This document shows, piece by piece, positions 26,049 to 34,519 of a stretch of DNA of 35,807 nucleotides (the stretch's first letter is position 1; the number at the start of each line of letters is the position of its first letter). Under the pieces are notes generated by a model, which had not been told where the DNA came from, did no database searches, and worked only from the letters and a program-made list of their open reading frames with translations. Position numbers and translations under genes: made by a program. Source of the stretch: Verrucomicrobiota bacterium (GTDB lineage Bacteria; Bacteroidota; Bacteroidia; Flavobacteriales_E; Vicingaceae); contig PAVT01000050.1 in the NCBI GenBank assembly GCA_002713165.1, positions 1-35,807 of the forward strand, written 5' to 3'.

Positions 26049-27791
26049 ATGCGCTCAAATCTAACGTTTTTTACTTTTCTTTTTGCGACATTATGGACAA
26101 TCACATTTCATGGGCAAGAGCTGAAGTTCATGGTTGAGGGAATAGAAAATTCGAATATCGATTACCCGAAGAAAGTAAATGACCTCAAAGAGGCTAGGAA
26201 GATCGCCCAATCCATGCTTTCTTCATTGTATCAACAAGGGTACTTGGCCGCGAGTATAGATTCCATTGTTCATGTAGATAATGAAATTCGACTTCTTGTT
26301 GCAGAGGGTAGCAAATACAAATGGGTCCAACTGAAAAAAGGCAATTTAAGCGAAGAAGAAATTCAAAACATCGACTTAAGCAATCGTTTGTTTTTGAATC
26401 GGCCTTTCAGCCCAAAAAATCTAAGCGCCCTGTATGATCGTGTAGTTGATTACTTTGAAAATAACGGATACCCCTTTGCGAGTGTTCAACTGGATAGTTT
26501 AACTATAGACAACGAACAACAATTGTCTGCAAGTCTCAGCGTAGATAGAGGTGCATTTTATGCGATTGACAGCATAAAAATTATGGGTGATGAGAAAAGT
26601 ACTGAAAGGTATTTGTTACGCCACCTTATGTTAAAAGAAGGCAACCCCTACAATGAAAAATCCTTTTCGTCCATCTCTAAAAAGATCAGTGAAATCCCTT
26701 TCATTGAAGAAACACAAGCACATGAATTGCAATTTTTTGAGTCGGGTTTAAAGCTTTTATTGTATCCGAAAAAGAAAAAAACGAGCCGATTCGATGGTAT
26801 TGTAGGATTACTTACAGATGAAGGAGATGGAAGTATTGAATTGACCGGTGATGTAGATTTAAATTTGGTCAACTCATTTAATCGTGGAGAAAATATTCGA
26901 TTTAATTGGCGAAAACTTAAAGGCAATCAGCAAGACTTGAACATCAATCTACTCTATCCGTATTTTCTAAATTCAAATTTTGGATTGGATGTGAATTTTA
27001 AATTGTTCAAAAGAGATACCACCTTTATTGATCTTCAAAGCAGATTAGGAATCAATTATAGATTAGCTCCTGGGCAAGAACTACGGATGTACTATTCAAA
27101 CAAATCTTCTCGCTTACTTTCTAGAGGGCGATTTTTGAACAATCAGTTAAGCAGTATACCTAACTTGGGAGACATCAACATCAATGCATTTGGAGTAGGT
27201 TATCGAACAATAAATTTCGATTATCTATTCAATCCAAGACAAGGAAAATCCATCAACATAGAATTTTCTGCAGGTCAGAAACGCTTACAAAAAATTGCAA
27301 GCCTAGAAGAGACGAATCCTAGCATATACCAAGATGTTCAATTAAAGACCAATCAATTTGATGGTATGCTTGAATTGGAGTACTTTATTCCTGTTAAACA
27401 AAGAAGCACCATCAAGTTTGGAAATCAAAGTGCAAGTACATTTTCTGAAAATCTTTATCAAAACGAATTGCTTAGAATAGGTGGTTTGAAAAAATTGAGA
27501 GGTTTTGATGAAGAATCCATCAATGCATCCACTTACAGTATTTTCACTTTAGAATACAGGTTTTTATTGGATCGAAATTCTTACTTGTCGCTATTTACAG
27601 ATGCAGCTTTTTATGAGCAAAACACACTTAATGGATACGATTCAGACAATCCATTAGGCTTTGGAGCAGGAATAAATTTTGAAACAAATGCTGGGGTTTT
27701 TGCTTTTAATTACGCCATCGGAAAACAAAGAGGAAACGCAATTCAATTTAGGGCTGCCAAAATACATTTTGGATTTATTAATTTCTTCTAG
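26049..27791 (+). CDS. BamA/TamA-like outer-membrane protein (Omp85 superfamily)
   Basis: The 580-residue protein has a signal peptide (about 1-22), then POTRA-like modules. The first segment (about 25-95, ending IRLLVAEGSKYKWVQLK) and a second near 110-170 (LSALYDRVVDYFENNGYPFASV) are clear; a third covers about 175-245 (YAIDSIKIMGDEKSTERYLL). The rest is a beta-barrel with the Omp85 loop motif LRGFDEESI near residue 485 and a terminal aromatic residue (INFF). Such proteins insert or translocate outer-membrane proteins. It is shorter than BamA (usually five POTRA domains), so it is nearer to TamA or another accessory Omp85 protein. The substrate is unknown. Confidence 0.82.
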   Translation: MRSNLTFFTFLFATLWTITFHGQELKFMVEGIENSNIDYPKKVNDLKEARKIAQSMLSSLYQQGYLAASIDSIVHVDNEIRLLVAEGSKYKWVQLKKGNLSEEEIQNIDLSNRLFLNRPFSPKNLSALYDRVVDYFENNGYPFASVQLDSLTIDNEQQLSASLSVDRGAFYAIDSIKIMGDEKSTERYLLRHLMLKEGNPYNEKSFSSISKKISEIPFIEETQAHELQFFESGLKLLLYPKKKKTSRFDGIVGLLTDEGDGSIELTGDVDLNLVNSFNRGENIRFNWRKLKGNQQDLNINLLYPYFLNSNFGLDVNFKLFKRDTTFIDLQSRLGINYRLAPGQELRMYYSNKSSRLLSRGRFLNNQLSSIPNLGDININAFGVGYRTINFDYLFNPRQGKSINIEFSAGQKRLQKIASLEETNPSIYQDVQLKTNQFDGMLELEYFIPVKQRSTIKFGNQSASTFSENLYQNELLRIGGLKKLRGFDEESINASTYSIFTLEYRFLLDRNSYLSLFTDAAFYEQNTLNGYDSDNPLGFGAGINFETNAGVFAFNYAIGKQRGNAIQFRAAKIHFGFINFF

Positions 27792-27805
27792 CAATACATC
27801 TAAGT

Positions 27806-27833
27806 GCCTTTTGATAACTTAGCCTTTTGATAA
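27806..27833 (+). repeat. Direct repeat GCCTTTTGATAA x2 upstream of rmuC
   Basis: GCCTTTTGATAA occurs at 27806-27817 and again at 27822-27833, with a 16-base period, inside the 52-base gap before rmuC. A duplicated protein-binding half-site or a short chance duplication are both possible. Confidence 0.4.
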
Positions 27834-27843
27834 AGCTTCTAAC

Positions 27844-29190
27844 ATGGACATGTCACTTTTGTTGTTCTTTTTTATCGGACTTATCGTTGGCGCACTGTTG
27901 GGTTGGCTGATCGGAAAAGTTAAAAGTGTCCGGAAAACAATGCCAAATGCAGAGGCAAATCAACTAGAAAACGAAAAAATTTCCCTCCAGAAAGATGTTG
28001 AGCACTTAAATCAGCGTCTCGAAAGATCAATTTTAGAATTCAAAGAACAAGATTTACGTGAAAAGGCACTTATTGAGGAAAAAATCGAACTCACACGTCA
28101 ATTATCTTCGACAGAGAATGATTTGAAAAATCTCAATGAGAAATTAACCAATCAGCAAAAAGAGATGGACAAATTGCAAGATTTGTTCATGAAAGAATTT
28201 CGAGCAACTGCTGATGCTATACTAAAGCAGAATACAAGAGAATTCTCAGCTGCACATCAGAAGGAACTGAAAGAATTGCTTCATCCACTTCGAGATAAGA
28301 TTCAATCATTTGAAAGCAATATAGAAAAAAAATACATCGACGAGACCAAAGAGCGATCTTCCTTAAAACAAGAAATAAAGCAGTTGGTTGAACTCAACCA
28401 AACCCTGAATGAGCAAGCAGAAAATTTAACTACTGCATTACGTGGTGAGAATAAAACACAAGGAAATTGGGGAGAAATGGTGCTTGAACGCATTCTTGAA
28501 AACTCAGGCCTAATCAAAGGCCAAGAATACGAGATCCAATACAGCGACACAAACCAAGATAACAAAAGAATCCAAGCCGACGTCATTGTGAATTTGCCAG
28601 ACAAAAAACACATCATTATCGACTCAAAGGTCTCACTTGTCGCTTATGAACAATTAATTCAATCGGATGAAAAAGAAGAAAAGCAGCGCTTTTTGAAGCA
28701 ACACTTAACAAGCATTAAGGCTCATGTTAAGACACTCGGAGACAAGAATTATCAGACGGCTGCTACTTTAAACTCTCCTGACTTTGTGGTGCTCTTTATC
28801 CCGATAGAGTCCTCCTTTAGTTTAGCCATACAAGGCGAACCTGACCTCTACAATTATGCATGGGATAGAAAGGTAGTTATCGTCAGCCCCACAACATTGT
28901 TGGCTACCTTAAGGACAATTGCTTCTGTTTGGAAGCATGAAAATCAAATCAAGAATGCAAGAAAAATCTCTGAAAACGCCTCAAAACTATACGATAAGGT
29001 GGCTGCGTTTGTCGAAGATTTGCAAAGGGTTGGTAAAGGATTAAAAACGGCACAAGATGCCTATGATTTGGCACTTAACAAACTTTCAACTGGAAGAGGA
29101 AACATCGTTCGAAGAACTGAACACTTCAAAGAACTTAGAGTCGACAGTACAAAAGAATTGCCTCAAGAATTATTTGGACATGATGATTAA
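27844..29190 (+). CDS. rmuC: DNA recombination protein RmuC homologue
   Basis: The 448-residue protein has one N-terminal membrane segment (LLLFFFIGLIVGALLGWLIG), a long coiled coil (about 35-195, heptad-rich with many K, E, Q and L) and the RmuC nuclease-like domain (about 205-410). The domain has TQGNWGEMVLERILENSGL, the strand IIDSKVSLVAYE and FVVLFIPIESSF. RmuC was found in E. coli as a limiter of inverted-repeat recombination and has a restriction-endonuclease-like core. Length and order are normal. The last 11 bases overlap the start of the GWxTD lipoprotein gene. Confidence 0.92.
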   Translation: MDMSLLLFFFIGLIVGALLGWLIGKVKSVRKTMPNAEANQLENEKISLQKDVEHLNQRLERSILEFKEQDLREKALIEEKIELTRQLSSTENDLKNLNEKLTNQQKEMDKLQDLFMKEFRATADAILKQNTREFSAAHQKELKELLHPLRDKIQSFESNIEKKYIDETKERSSLKQEIKQLVELNQTLNEQAENLTTALRGENKTQGNWGEMVLERILENSGLIKGQEYEIQYSDTNQDNKRIQADVIVNLPDKKHIIIDSKVSLVAYEQLIQSDEKEEKQRFLKQHLTSIKAHVKTLGDKNYQTAATLNSPDFVVLFIPIESSFSLAIQGEPDLYNYAWDRKVVIVSPTTLLATLRTIASVWKHENQIKNARKISENASKLYDKVAAFVEDLQRVGKGLKTAQDAYDLALNKLSTGRGNIVRRTEHFKELRVDSTKELPQELFGHDD

Positions 29191-30445
29191 AAGACCTTTC
29201 AGCACTCACATTCCCTTTTTTTTTGCGATTTTCCTTGTAGCATGTTATAGTTCTACAAGCAATTATCGCTTCGATTATTCATACATCTACGATGCTGATC
29301 AAAAATTAATTAAACCAAACTTTAAAGTTTATCATCATCATCAAGATTCATCTACGGTCTATTTTCAATTATTGACTAATAATCTCTTGTACGGAAGAGA
29401 AACAGGCGATTCACTTTTATCAGCTCGAATTCTAGTAAAGTACCGTTTGTATGCTGACTTTAGTAAAAAAGAAATCCTTGATAGTGCTACATACCCCATA
29501 TATACCAAGGGCATAAATTCTTCAAACCAACTAATTCAAGGTAAGCTTAAAATAAAAAGCAAGACCGGAAAGGTTTATCCATTGGAAATAAGGTTTAGAG
29601 ATCAAAACAAGAATTTAAATGTGGTGAATGATATTGTATTGGATAAACGCATGAACGGAAATCATCAATATTTCCTATTAAAATCAGCTGATCGTGTAGT
29701 TGTTGATCAGGTTATAGGTCAGAAAGGAGCAGTTTCATTGAACAAAAGCCCCTTATTGGCATCATCAACTTTTCTTTGGGAAAGAACAAACTTAAAGTTC
29801 AGTATGACTCCTCCGCCATTCACAGCTGAGAACAATCAACTGCCAGAAATACCAATCGACTTTACAGACACCTTGAGCTTTGAGAATAACCTCATTTCTT
29901 TAAAAAATTACTATCAAATCAATCGACTGACTAGCAATGACGAACAAGACTATCCATTCTATTTTTATTACTTCTACGACGGTTATCCTCAACTGACAAA
30001 ACATGAAAACATGATTGACCCCATTCGCTACATAAGCACCAACAGCGAATATAAAAACGTTAAGAATTCGATCAACCCTAAACAAGCAATAGATGATTTT
30101 TGGCTGAATTTGATCAAGGATGAAGACAAAGCGAAAAAAGCGTTGAAGATTTATTACAACCGTGTAGAAGAGGCCAATCAATACTTTACAGACTACAGAG
30201 AAGGTTGGAAGAGCGATCGCGGAATTATTTACATCGTTTTTGGGCAGCCGTCTACCATCTACAAGAACACTGAAAGCGAAACTTGGATTTATGGAGATGA
30301 AGGAAACATATTAAGTCTCAGTTTTAAATTTATAAAAAACAACCACCCAATTTCAGTAAATAATTATAACCTTATCAGAAACTCCGACTACAAAAGCAGC
30401 TGGTACAGAGCAGTTGACTTATGGCGACAAGGAAAAATTCAATAA
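29180..30445 (+). CDS. GWxTD-domain lipoprotein
   Basis: The 421-residue protein starts inside the end of rmuC (ATGATG at 29180) and has a lipoprotein signal with lipobox LVAC at 19-22. The C-terminal part carries the GWxTD domain signature: YREGWKSDRGIIYIVFGQP followed by ESETWIYG, with serine in place of the usual threonine. The domain is widespread in Bacteroidota and related phyla and has no firm function. The middle part looks like beta-rich repeats. The frame is open from 29057, but the earlier codons lie inside rmuC and give no signal peptide. Its TAA overlaps the rlmB ATG (TAATG). Confidence 0.82.
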   Translation: MMIKRPFSTHIPFFFAIFLVACYSSTSNYRFDYSYIYDADQKLIKPNFKVYHHHQDSSTVYFQLLTNNLLYGRETGDSLLSARILVKYRLYADFSKKEILDSATYPIYTKGINSSNQLIQGKLKIKSKTGKVYPLEIRFRDQNKNLNVVNDIVLDKRMNGNHQYFLLKSADRVVVDQVIGQKGAVSLNKSPLLASSTFLWERTNLKFSMTPPPFTAENNQLPEIPIDFTDTLSFENNLISLKNYYQINRLTSNDEQDYPFYFYYFYDGYPQLTKHENMIDPIRYISTNSEYKNVKNSINPKQAIDDFWLNLIKDEDKAKKALKIYYNRVEEANQYFTDYREGWKSDRGIIYIVFGQPSTIYKNTESETWIYGDEGNILSLSFKFIKNNHPISVNNYNLIRNSDYKSSWYRAVDLWRQGKIQ

Positions 30446-31185
30446 TGAAAAGACAAGAACTCATATTTGGTCTACATCCTGTGATGGAAGCCATCAAAGG
30501 CGGAAAAGAAATCGATAAAGTGCTTGTGCAAAGCGACATACAAGGAGGAAACATTACTGAATTGCGCAGACTACTCAAATCCCACAAGATCAGCTCTCAA
30601 AATTTACCCCTTCAGCGACTCAATCATCTTTGCAAAAAAAATCATCAAGGAGTCATTGCATATGTTTCTCCTATAGAATTTCAACCCTATGAAGAGGTGC
30701 TGACAAAAGTCTTTGAGGCCGGACGTAACCCTTTATTTCTGATTTTAGACCGTGTTAGTGATGTTGGTAATTTTGGAGCTATCTGTCGTTCTGCTGAGTG
30801 TATGGGGGTAGATTGTGTTATTATTCCTGTAAAAGGTTCTGCTCAAATCAATGAAGAAAGCATCAAGCGATCTTCAGGAGCCTTGATGCACATCAACATT
30901 TCGAGAGAAAGGGATTTAGCTGCAGTTGCTCGAAGTTTAAAAGGCTATGGTTTGAACATCATAGCTTGCTCAGAAAAAACAAATCAACTACTGCACGAAA
31001 GTGATTTAACCAGAGCCTGTGCCATCGTAATGGGATCAGAAGAGGACGGCATCAATTCTCAAATAATGAAAGAAGTAGATGGGCACATTGCGATCCCGAC
31101 TTCTGGGGAAACAGCATCCTTAAATGTTTCTGTAGCCACCGGAATTGCGCTCTACGAATTGAACCGGCAAAGAAGTGCTGTCTAA
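30445..31185 (+). CDS. rlmB: 23S rRNA (guanosine-2'-O-)-methyltransferase RlmB-like (SpoU/TrmH family)
   Basis: The 246-residue protein has the N-terminal L30e-like RNA-binding domain (LIFGLHPVMEAIKGGKEIDK) and a SPOUT knotted methyltransferase domain. The three family motifs are LILDRVSDVGNFGAICRSAE (with the N-x-G-A-I-x-R core), AIVMGSEEDGIN, and IPTSGETASLNVSVATGIAL. It would use S-adenosylmethionine to methylate a ribose in rRNA, G2251 in the E. coli numbering if truly RlmB. ATG 30445 overlaps the preceding stop; an upstream ATG at 30421 adds eight residues inside the neighbour and is less likely. Related RNA methyltransferases of the TrmH family cannot be excluded. Confidence 0.88.
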   Translation: MKRQELIFGLHPVMEAIKGGKEIDKVLVQSDIQGGNITELRRLLKSHKISSQNLPLQRLNHLCKKNHQGVIAYVSPIEFQPYEEVLTKVFEAGRNPLFLILDRVSDVGNFGAICRSAECMGVDCVIIPVKGSAQINEESIKRSSGALMHINISRERDLAAVARSLKGYGLNIIACSEKTNQLLHESDLTRACAIVMGSEEDGINSQIMKEVDGHIAIPTSGETASLNVSVATGIALYELNRQRSAV

Positions 31186-33098
31186 TGCAAAAAACCCAAG
31201 ACAAACATTTAAATTTTGCCTTGTGGATCATCGTTGCTTTTGGCGCCATGCTTCGATTGCTTTTTTTCTCTGAATGGTCGTTGAGCAATGATGAATTAAG
31301 CACAATTTATCGAGCCAGTTACGACAACTTATCTGAAGTTATTGAAAAAGGCATTTTAACAGACAACCACCCTGCCTTGTTGGAGTTGTTCGTTTATTGT
31401 TGGCAAGACCTCTTCGGCAATTCTGCATTTGCATTAAGATTGCCTTTTGTACTTTTTGGAATTGGGAGTTTAGTTTACATTCAAAAAATTGCACGATTGC
31501 TTTTTGATCAGAAGACTGCATTGATCGCCACTGCATTATGCGCGACGGCCTACTTTTTGGTCTTGTACAGTCAAATTGCGCGACCCTACGCCATGGGAAC
31601 ATTTTTTGTCTTAGTGTTCACGCATGCTGCCTTTCAAATTTTTCTAGATCAAAAGAAAAAGCATACCCTTATCGTGTTTATCCTAAGTGGTTTATTTGCA
31701 ACTCTCAGCCATTATTTAGCAGCCTTCAGTATTCTTCTGGTATACCTCTGCGGTCTTTTTTATTGGAAAACCATCAAACCCTTTCACTACCTTTTGTATG
31801 GCGTGGCAATGTTGCTTCTGTTCAGTCCTCATTTAAGCATTACACTGGAGCATTTTAGTCATGAAAGTGTCGGTTGGTTGCCTACCCCTGACAGTCAGTT
31901 CTTTGGTGACTATATACTTTATTTGTTCAATGAATCTTCCATCTATGCTGCTGTTGTATTGGGATTGACTGCACTGGCTGCTTTATTTCATTTAAACGCA
32001 CTGAAAAAACAAGGAAAGGAGCGCTTGATATTGCTTTTGCTCTTCTTCACCCCATTGCTCATCACTTATTTTTATTCCATCTGGGTAGGTCCCATTCTGC
32101 AATACTCTATCTTGATTTTTTCAGCACCCTTTTTCTTTCTGCTTGTAGGCTCACTTCTCCCCGCTTTGGGTTCAAAAAAAATCAGCTTTATTCTAGCCTG
32201 CTTCATATTGCTTTTTGGAACCAAGGCATTGGTCGTTGATCAGTCATTTTATAGCAAGAAATATTTCTCCAATTTCAAAGGGGTTAGCCAAAATATCTTA
32301 GAATGGCAGGAGACATACGGAGCTGACTCCATCTTGTTCATCGCCAACACCAACAATCCTGCACATTTCAGCTACTATTTCAATGAATTGGGTGATTCTG
32401 TTGTATTTAACATTCCCAATTTTGCTGCGCCGAATTACACTTCAAGGGCAAGAGACCTTATTGAAGCATCAAAGAAGCCCTACGTTTGCATTGCATTTGG
32501 GAATACCCCTGTTCCTTTTGAAGTGCATGAATTTGCCAAAAATAAATTCCCAATGACAGTACACAGGGAAAAGTACTTTAATTCGGAGGCTGTGCTCTAT
32601 GGCAAGTCAAGAGGTAATTTCATGAGATCAAAGGTATTTTCTACAGATGCAAAATCGTATCAAAGAAATCCAAAATGGAAGGTATTGCCAGAGTTAATTC
32701 AAGATTCAATTGTTATGGAAGACACCGTGTCTTTTCACATTGACGAAAACATAGAATATGCACTAACTTATCGTGATACAATCAAAAATGTATTCCGTCA
32801 AGGACTTAAATTCCTCTCTCTTGAGTCCAACTTTAAAAGCCCTCAAAATGCCAATTTATTGATGGTGGTTAGCATAAAACGAGGAGATGAAGAAATTTAT
32901 TGGAGAGGAACAGAGACAAATACTTTTTATAAGGAGGGCTGGTATGACATGATCTATGTTCTTGAACGAATCGAGGACATTAAAGACTCAGACCTAATCA
33001 CTACTTTTCTCTGGAATCCGAATCATCATGAAGTCTATGTCGACAATTTTTCACTTAACTTATACAAGGACAGTGATTATGACTATTACCAGAAATAA
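31185..33098 (+). CDS. GT39-like membrane glycosyltransferase with C-terminal soluble domain
   Basis: The 637-residue protein starts with a GT-C fold: a first helix, then an acidic first loop (WSLSNDELSTIYRASYDN) and NHPALLELFVYCWQDLFG, as in PMT/ArnT-like family 39 enzymes that use polyprenyl-phosphate sugars. About ten membrane helices follow up to roughly residue 355. The last 280 residues are soluble; the final part (about 490-637, LMVVSIKRGDEEIYWRG to HEVYVDNFSLNLYKD) looks like a beta-sandwich that could bind glycan in the periplasm. ATG 31185 overlaps the rlmB TAA. Acceptor (protein, lipid A or glycan) is unknown. Confidence 0.8.
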   Translation: MQKTQDKHLNFALWIIVAFGAMLRLLFFSEWSLSNDELSTIYRASYDNLSEVIEKGILTDNHPALLELFVYCWQDLFGNSAFALRLPFVLFGIGSLVYIQKIARLLFDQKTALIATALCATAYFLVLYSQIARPYAMGTFFVLVFTHAAFQIFLDQKKKHTLIVFILSGLFATLSHYLAAFSILLVYLCGLFYWKTIKPFHYLLYGVAMLLLFSPHLSITLEHFSHESVGWLPTPDSQFFGDYILYLFNESSIYAAVVLGLTALAALFHLNALKKQGKERLILLLLFFTPLLITYFYSIWVGPILQYSILIFSAPFFFLLVGSLLPALGSKKISFILACFILLFGTKALVVDQSFYSKKYFSNFKGVSQNILEWQETYGADSILFIANTNNPAHFSYYFNELGDSVVFNIPNFAAPNYTSRARDLIEASKKPYVCIAFGNTPVPFEVHEFAKNKFPMTVHREKYFNSEAVLYGKSRGNFMRSKVFSTDAKSYQRNPKWKVLPELIQDSIVMEDTVSFHIDENIEYALTYRDTIKNVFRQGLKFLSLESNFKSPQNANLLMVVSIKRGDEEIYWRGTETNTFYKEGWYDMIYVLERIEDIKDSDLITTFLWNPNHHEVYVDNFSLNLYKDSDYDYYQK

Positions 33099-33118
33099 AC
33101 CCCATTCATCCTCACCTG

Positions 33119-33934
33119 ATGATTAAACGGCTGGTCTTTTCATTTACGATTACTCTACTGATTACTTTCATAGTCACCTTCGCCATGTTTTTCGAAGTAG
33201 GGAAATTTCAACCCACGGCATATAGAAACGATGTGAACAATCGATGGACTGACTGGAGTTCTGCGCTGGTGGTTCGACAAAAATCAAACGCAGACATCAG
33301 CAAGCAATTGGAAATGCTTCAAGCATTTAGTTCAATCGACTTAAGCAATTCTTTACAAAGCGATGCACAAAAAAAAGCCTTTTGGATCAACTGTTATAAT
33401 GCTTTGGTGCAATACAGTTTGTCAAAAGATGCATACTTATATGAGAACAAAAGTGCTTTTTACAGCCTGCCCCTACTCAAATTAAAAGACATACAGCTCA
33501 GCTTGGACGACATAGAACATGGCATACTACGGAGGTCTCAACTCAAGTATGGCTTTGGTTACTTTACAAATCCATTTAGCTCATCTATCGAGGAATTATT
33601 GCGCATTGAGTTAAGAGATCCTCGTATTCATTTTGCATTGAATTGTGGCGCTAAAAGTTGTCCACCCATACGGATTTATCATCCGCAAAAAATAGAAGAA
33701 GAGCTGAATAAGAACAGTGCTGAATTTCTGAAAAAGATGTCTCAACATGACAACAAAAATAATATTTTGAAGACTAGCGCTTTATTCAAATGGTTCAGGG
33801 GAGATTTTGGCAGTAAGGCAGGCATCTTAAAATTATACCATCATTATGATATCCTCGAAGTAAGTAAAAATCCGAGCCTTCGTTACATTGAATACGATTG
33901 GACCTTAACTTTGCATCAATATGTCGAAGATTAA
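33119..33934 (+). CDS. DUF547-domain protein, probably membrane-anchored or exported
   Basis: The 271-residue protein has one N-terminal hydrophobic helix (about 6-28) and the DUF547 domain. The markers are KKAFWINCYNALVQYSL, LDDIEHGILRRSQLKYGFG and IHFALNCGAKSCPPIRIY, with the conserved cysteine pair in NCGAKSCPP. DUF547 has no well-defined activity in bacteria; some structural similarity to transglutaminase/papain-like folds has been proposed. The end overlaps the rhodanese gene by 14 bases, so translation is probably coupled. Confidence 0.88.
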   Translation: MIKRLVFSFTITLLITFIVTFAMFFEVGKFQPTAYRNDVNNRWTDWSSALVVRQKSNADISKQLEMLQAFSSIDLSNSLQSDAQKKAFWINCYNALVQYSLSKDAYLYENKSAFYSLPLLKLKDIQLSLDDIEHGILRRSQLKYGFGYFTNPFSSSIEELLRIELRDPRIHFALNCGAKSCPPIRIYHPQKIEEELNKNSAEFLKKMSQHDNKNNILKTSALFKWFRGDFGSKAGILKLYHHYDILEVSKNPSLRYIEYDWTLTLHQYVED

Positions 33935-34421
33935 AATCCTGTTGTTGCTCATGTTTGGTCTCCATCTTTTTAAATCGAATGCACAAGAAGTTGAAAGCAC
34001 TTCTTACCACTGGATGCTAAAAGCGTTGCTATCTCATACAGTTAAGGAAATTAGTGTGCAAGAAGCGGCAGAGAAAAAAGAGGCCATTTTTGTCGACAGC
34101 CGTGAAAAAGCCGAATATGAAGTAAGCCACATCAAAGGTGCTGTCTTTGTGGGGTATGATAATTTAACATTGAAGCCCTTGAAATCTGTTGACAAATCCC
34201 AGGAGATTATTGTCTACTGCTCTGTGGGTTACAGAAGTGAGAAGGTTGCTGAGAAGCTCATAAAAATGGGGTTTAAGGATGTCAAGAATCTGTATGGAGG
34301 GATTTTTGAATGGAAAAACCAAGGACATCCAGTTTGGAATGACTCCCAAGAAACTGAGAAGGTCCATGCCTACGACAAAAAGTGGGGCATTTGGCTCAAA
34401 AAAGGTGAAAAAGTTTATTGA
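33921..34421 (+). CDS. Exported single-domain rhodanese-like protein
   Basis: The 166-residue protein has a signal peptide (about 1-21, MSKIKILLLLMFGLHLFKSN) and one rhodanese domain. It has FVDSREKAEYEVSHIKGAVF (D59, R61) and the active-site loop CSVGYRS at 100-106 with catalytic C100, followed by GFKDVKNLYGGIFEWKNQGHPV. Rhodaneses transfer sulfane sulfur or act on thiols; here the site would be periplasmic. It overlaps the DUF547 gene by 14 bases. I saw no partner sulfur-metabolism gene. Confidence 0.88.
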   Translation: MSKIKILLLLMFGLHLFKSNAQEVESTSYHWMLKALLSHTVKEISVQEAAEKKEAIFVDSREKAEYEVSHIKGAVFVGYDNLTLKPLKSVDKSQEIIVYCSVGYRSEKVAEKLIKMGFKDVKNLYGGIFEWKNQGHPVWNDSQETEKVHAYDKKWGIWLKKGEKVY

Positions 34422-34486
34422 CATTGCCATTCATCCCTAAACATCTCCATTCATTGGAATGAATTTTCAAAATCCATCAGAAGCAT

Positions 34487-34494
34487 TACTTTTG
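34487..34494 (+). promoter_or_regulatory. Candidate Bacteroidota -7 promoter box (TACTTTTG) for the S46 peptidase
   Basis: TACTTTTG is an exact TAnnTTTG match, 25 bases before the ATG at 34520, in the 98-base gap after the rhodanese gene. No TTG lies at 17-23 bases upstream; TTTTC at 34463-34467 is the nearest -33-like run. Confidence 0.38.
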
Positions 34495-34519
34495 GAAACG
34501 TTTAACTGAAAAAATTATC

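Noticed and set aside
29057-29179. Upstream extension of the GWxTD protein
   Set aside because: It lies wholly inside rmuC in another frame and would hide the lipoprotein signal.
34449-34464. Inverted repeat ATTCATTGGAATGAAT followed by TTTT, a possible terminator after the rhodanese gene
   Set aside because: The stem is 6 A/T-rich pairs with a 4-base loop; too weak to call.
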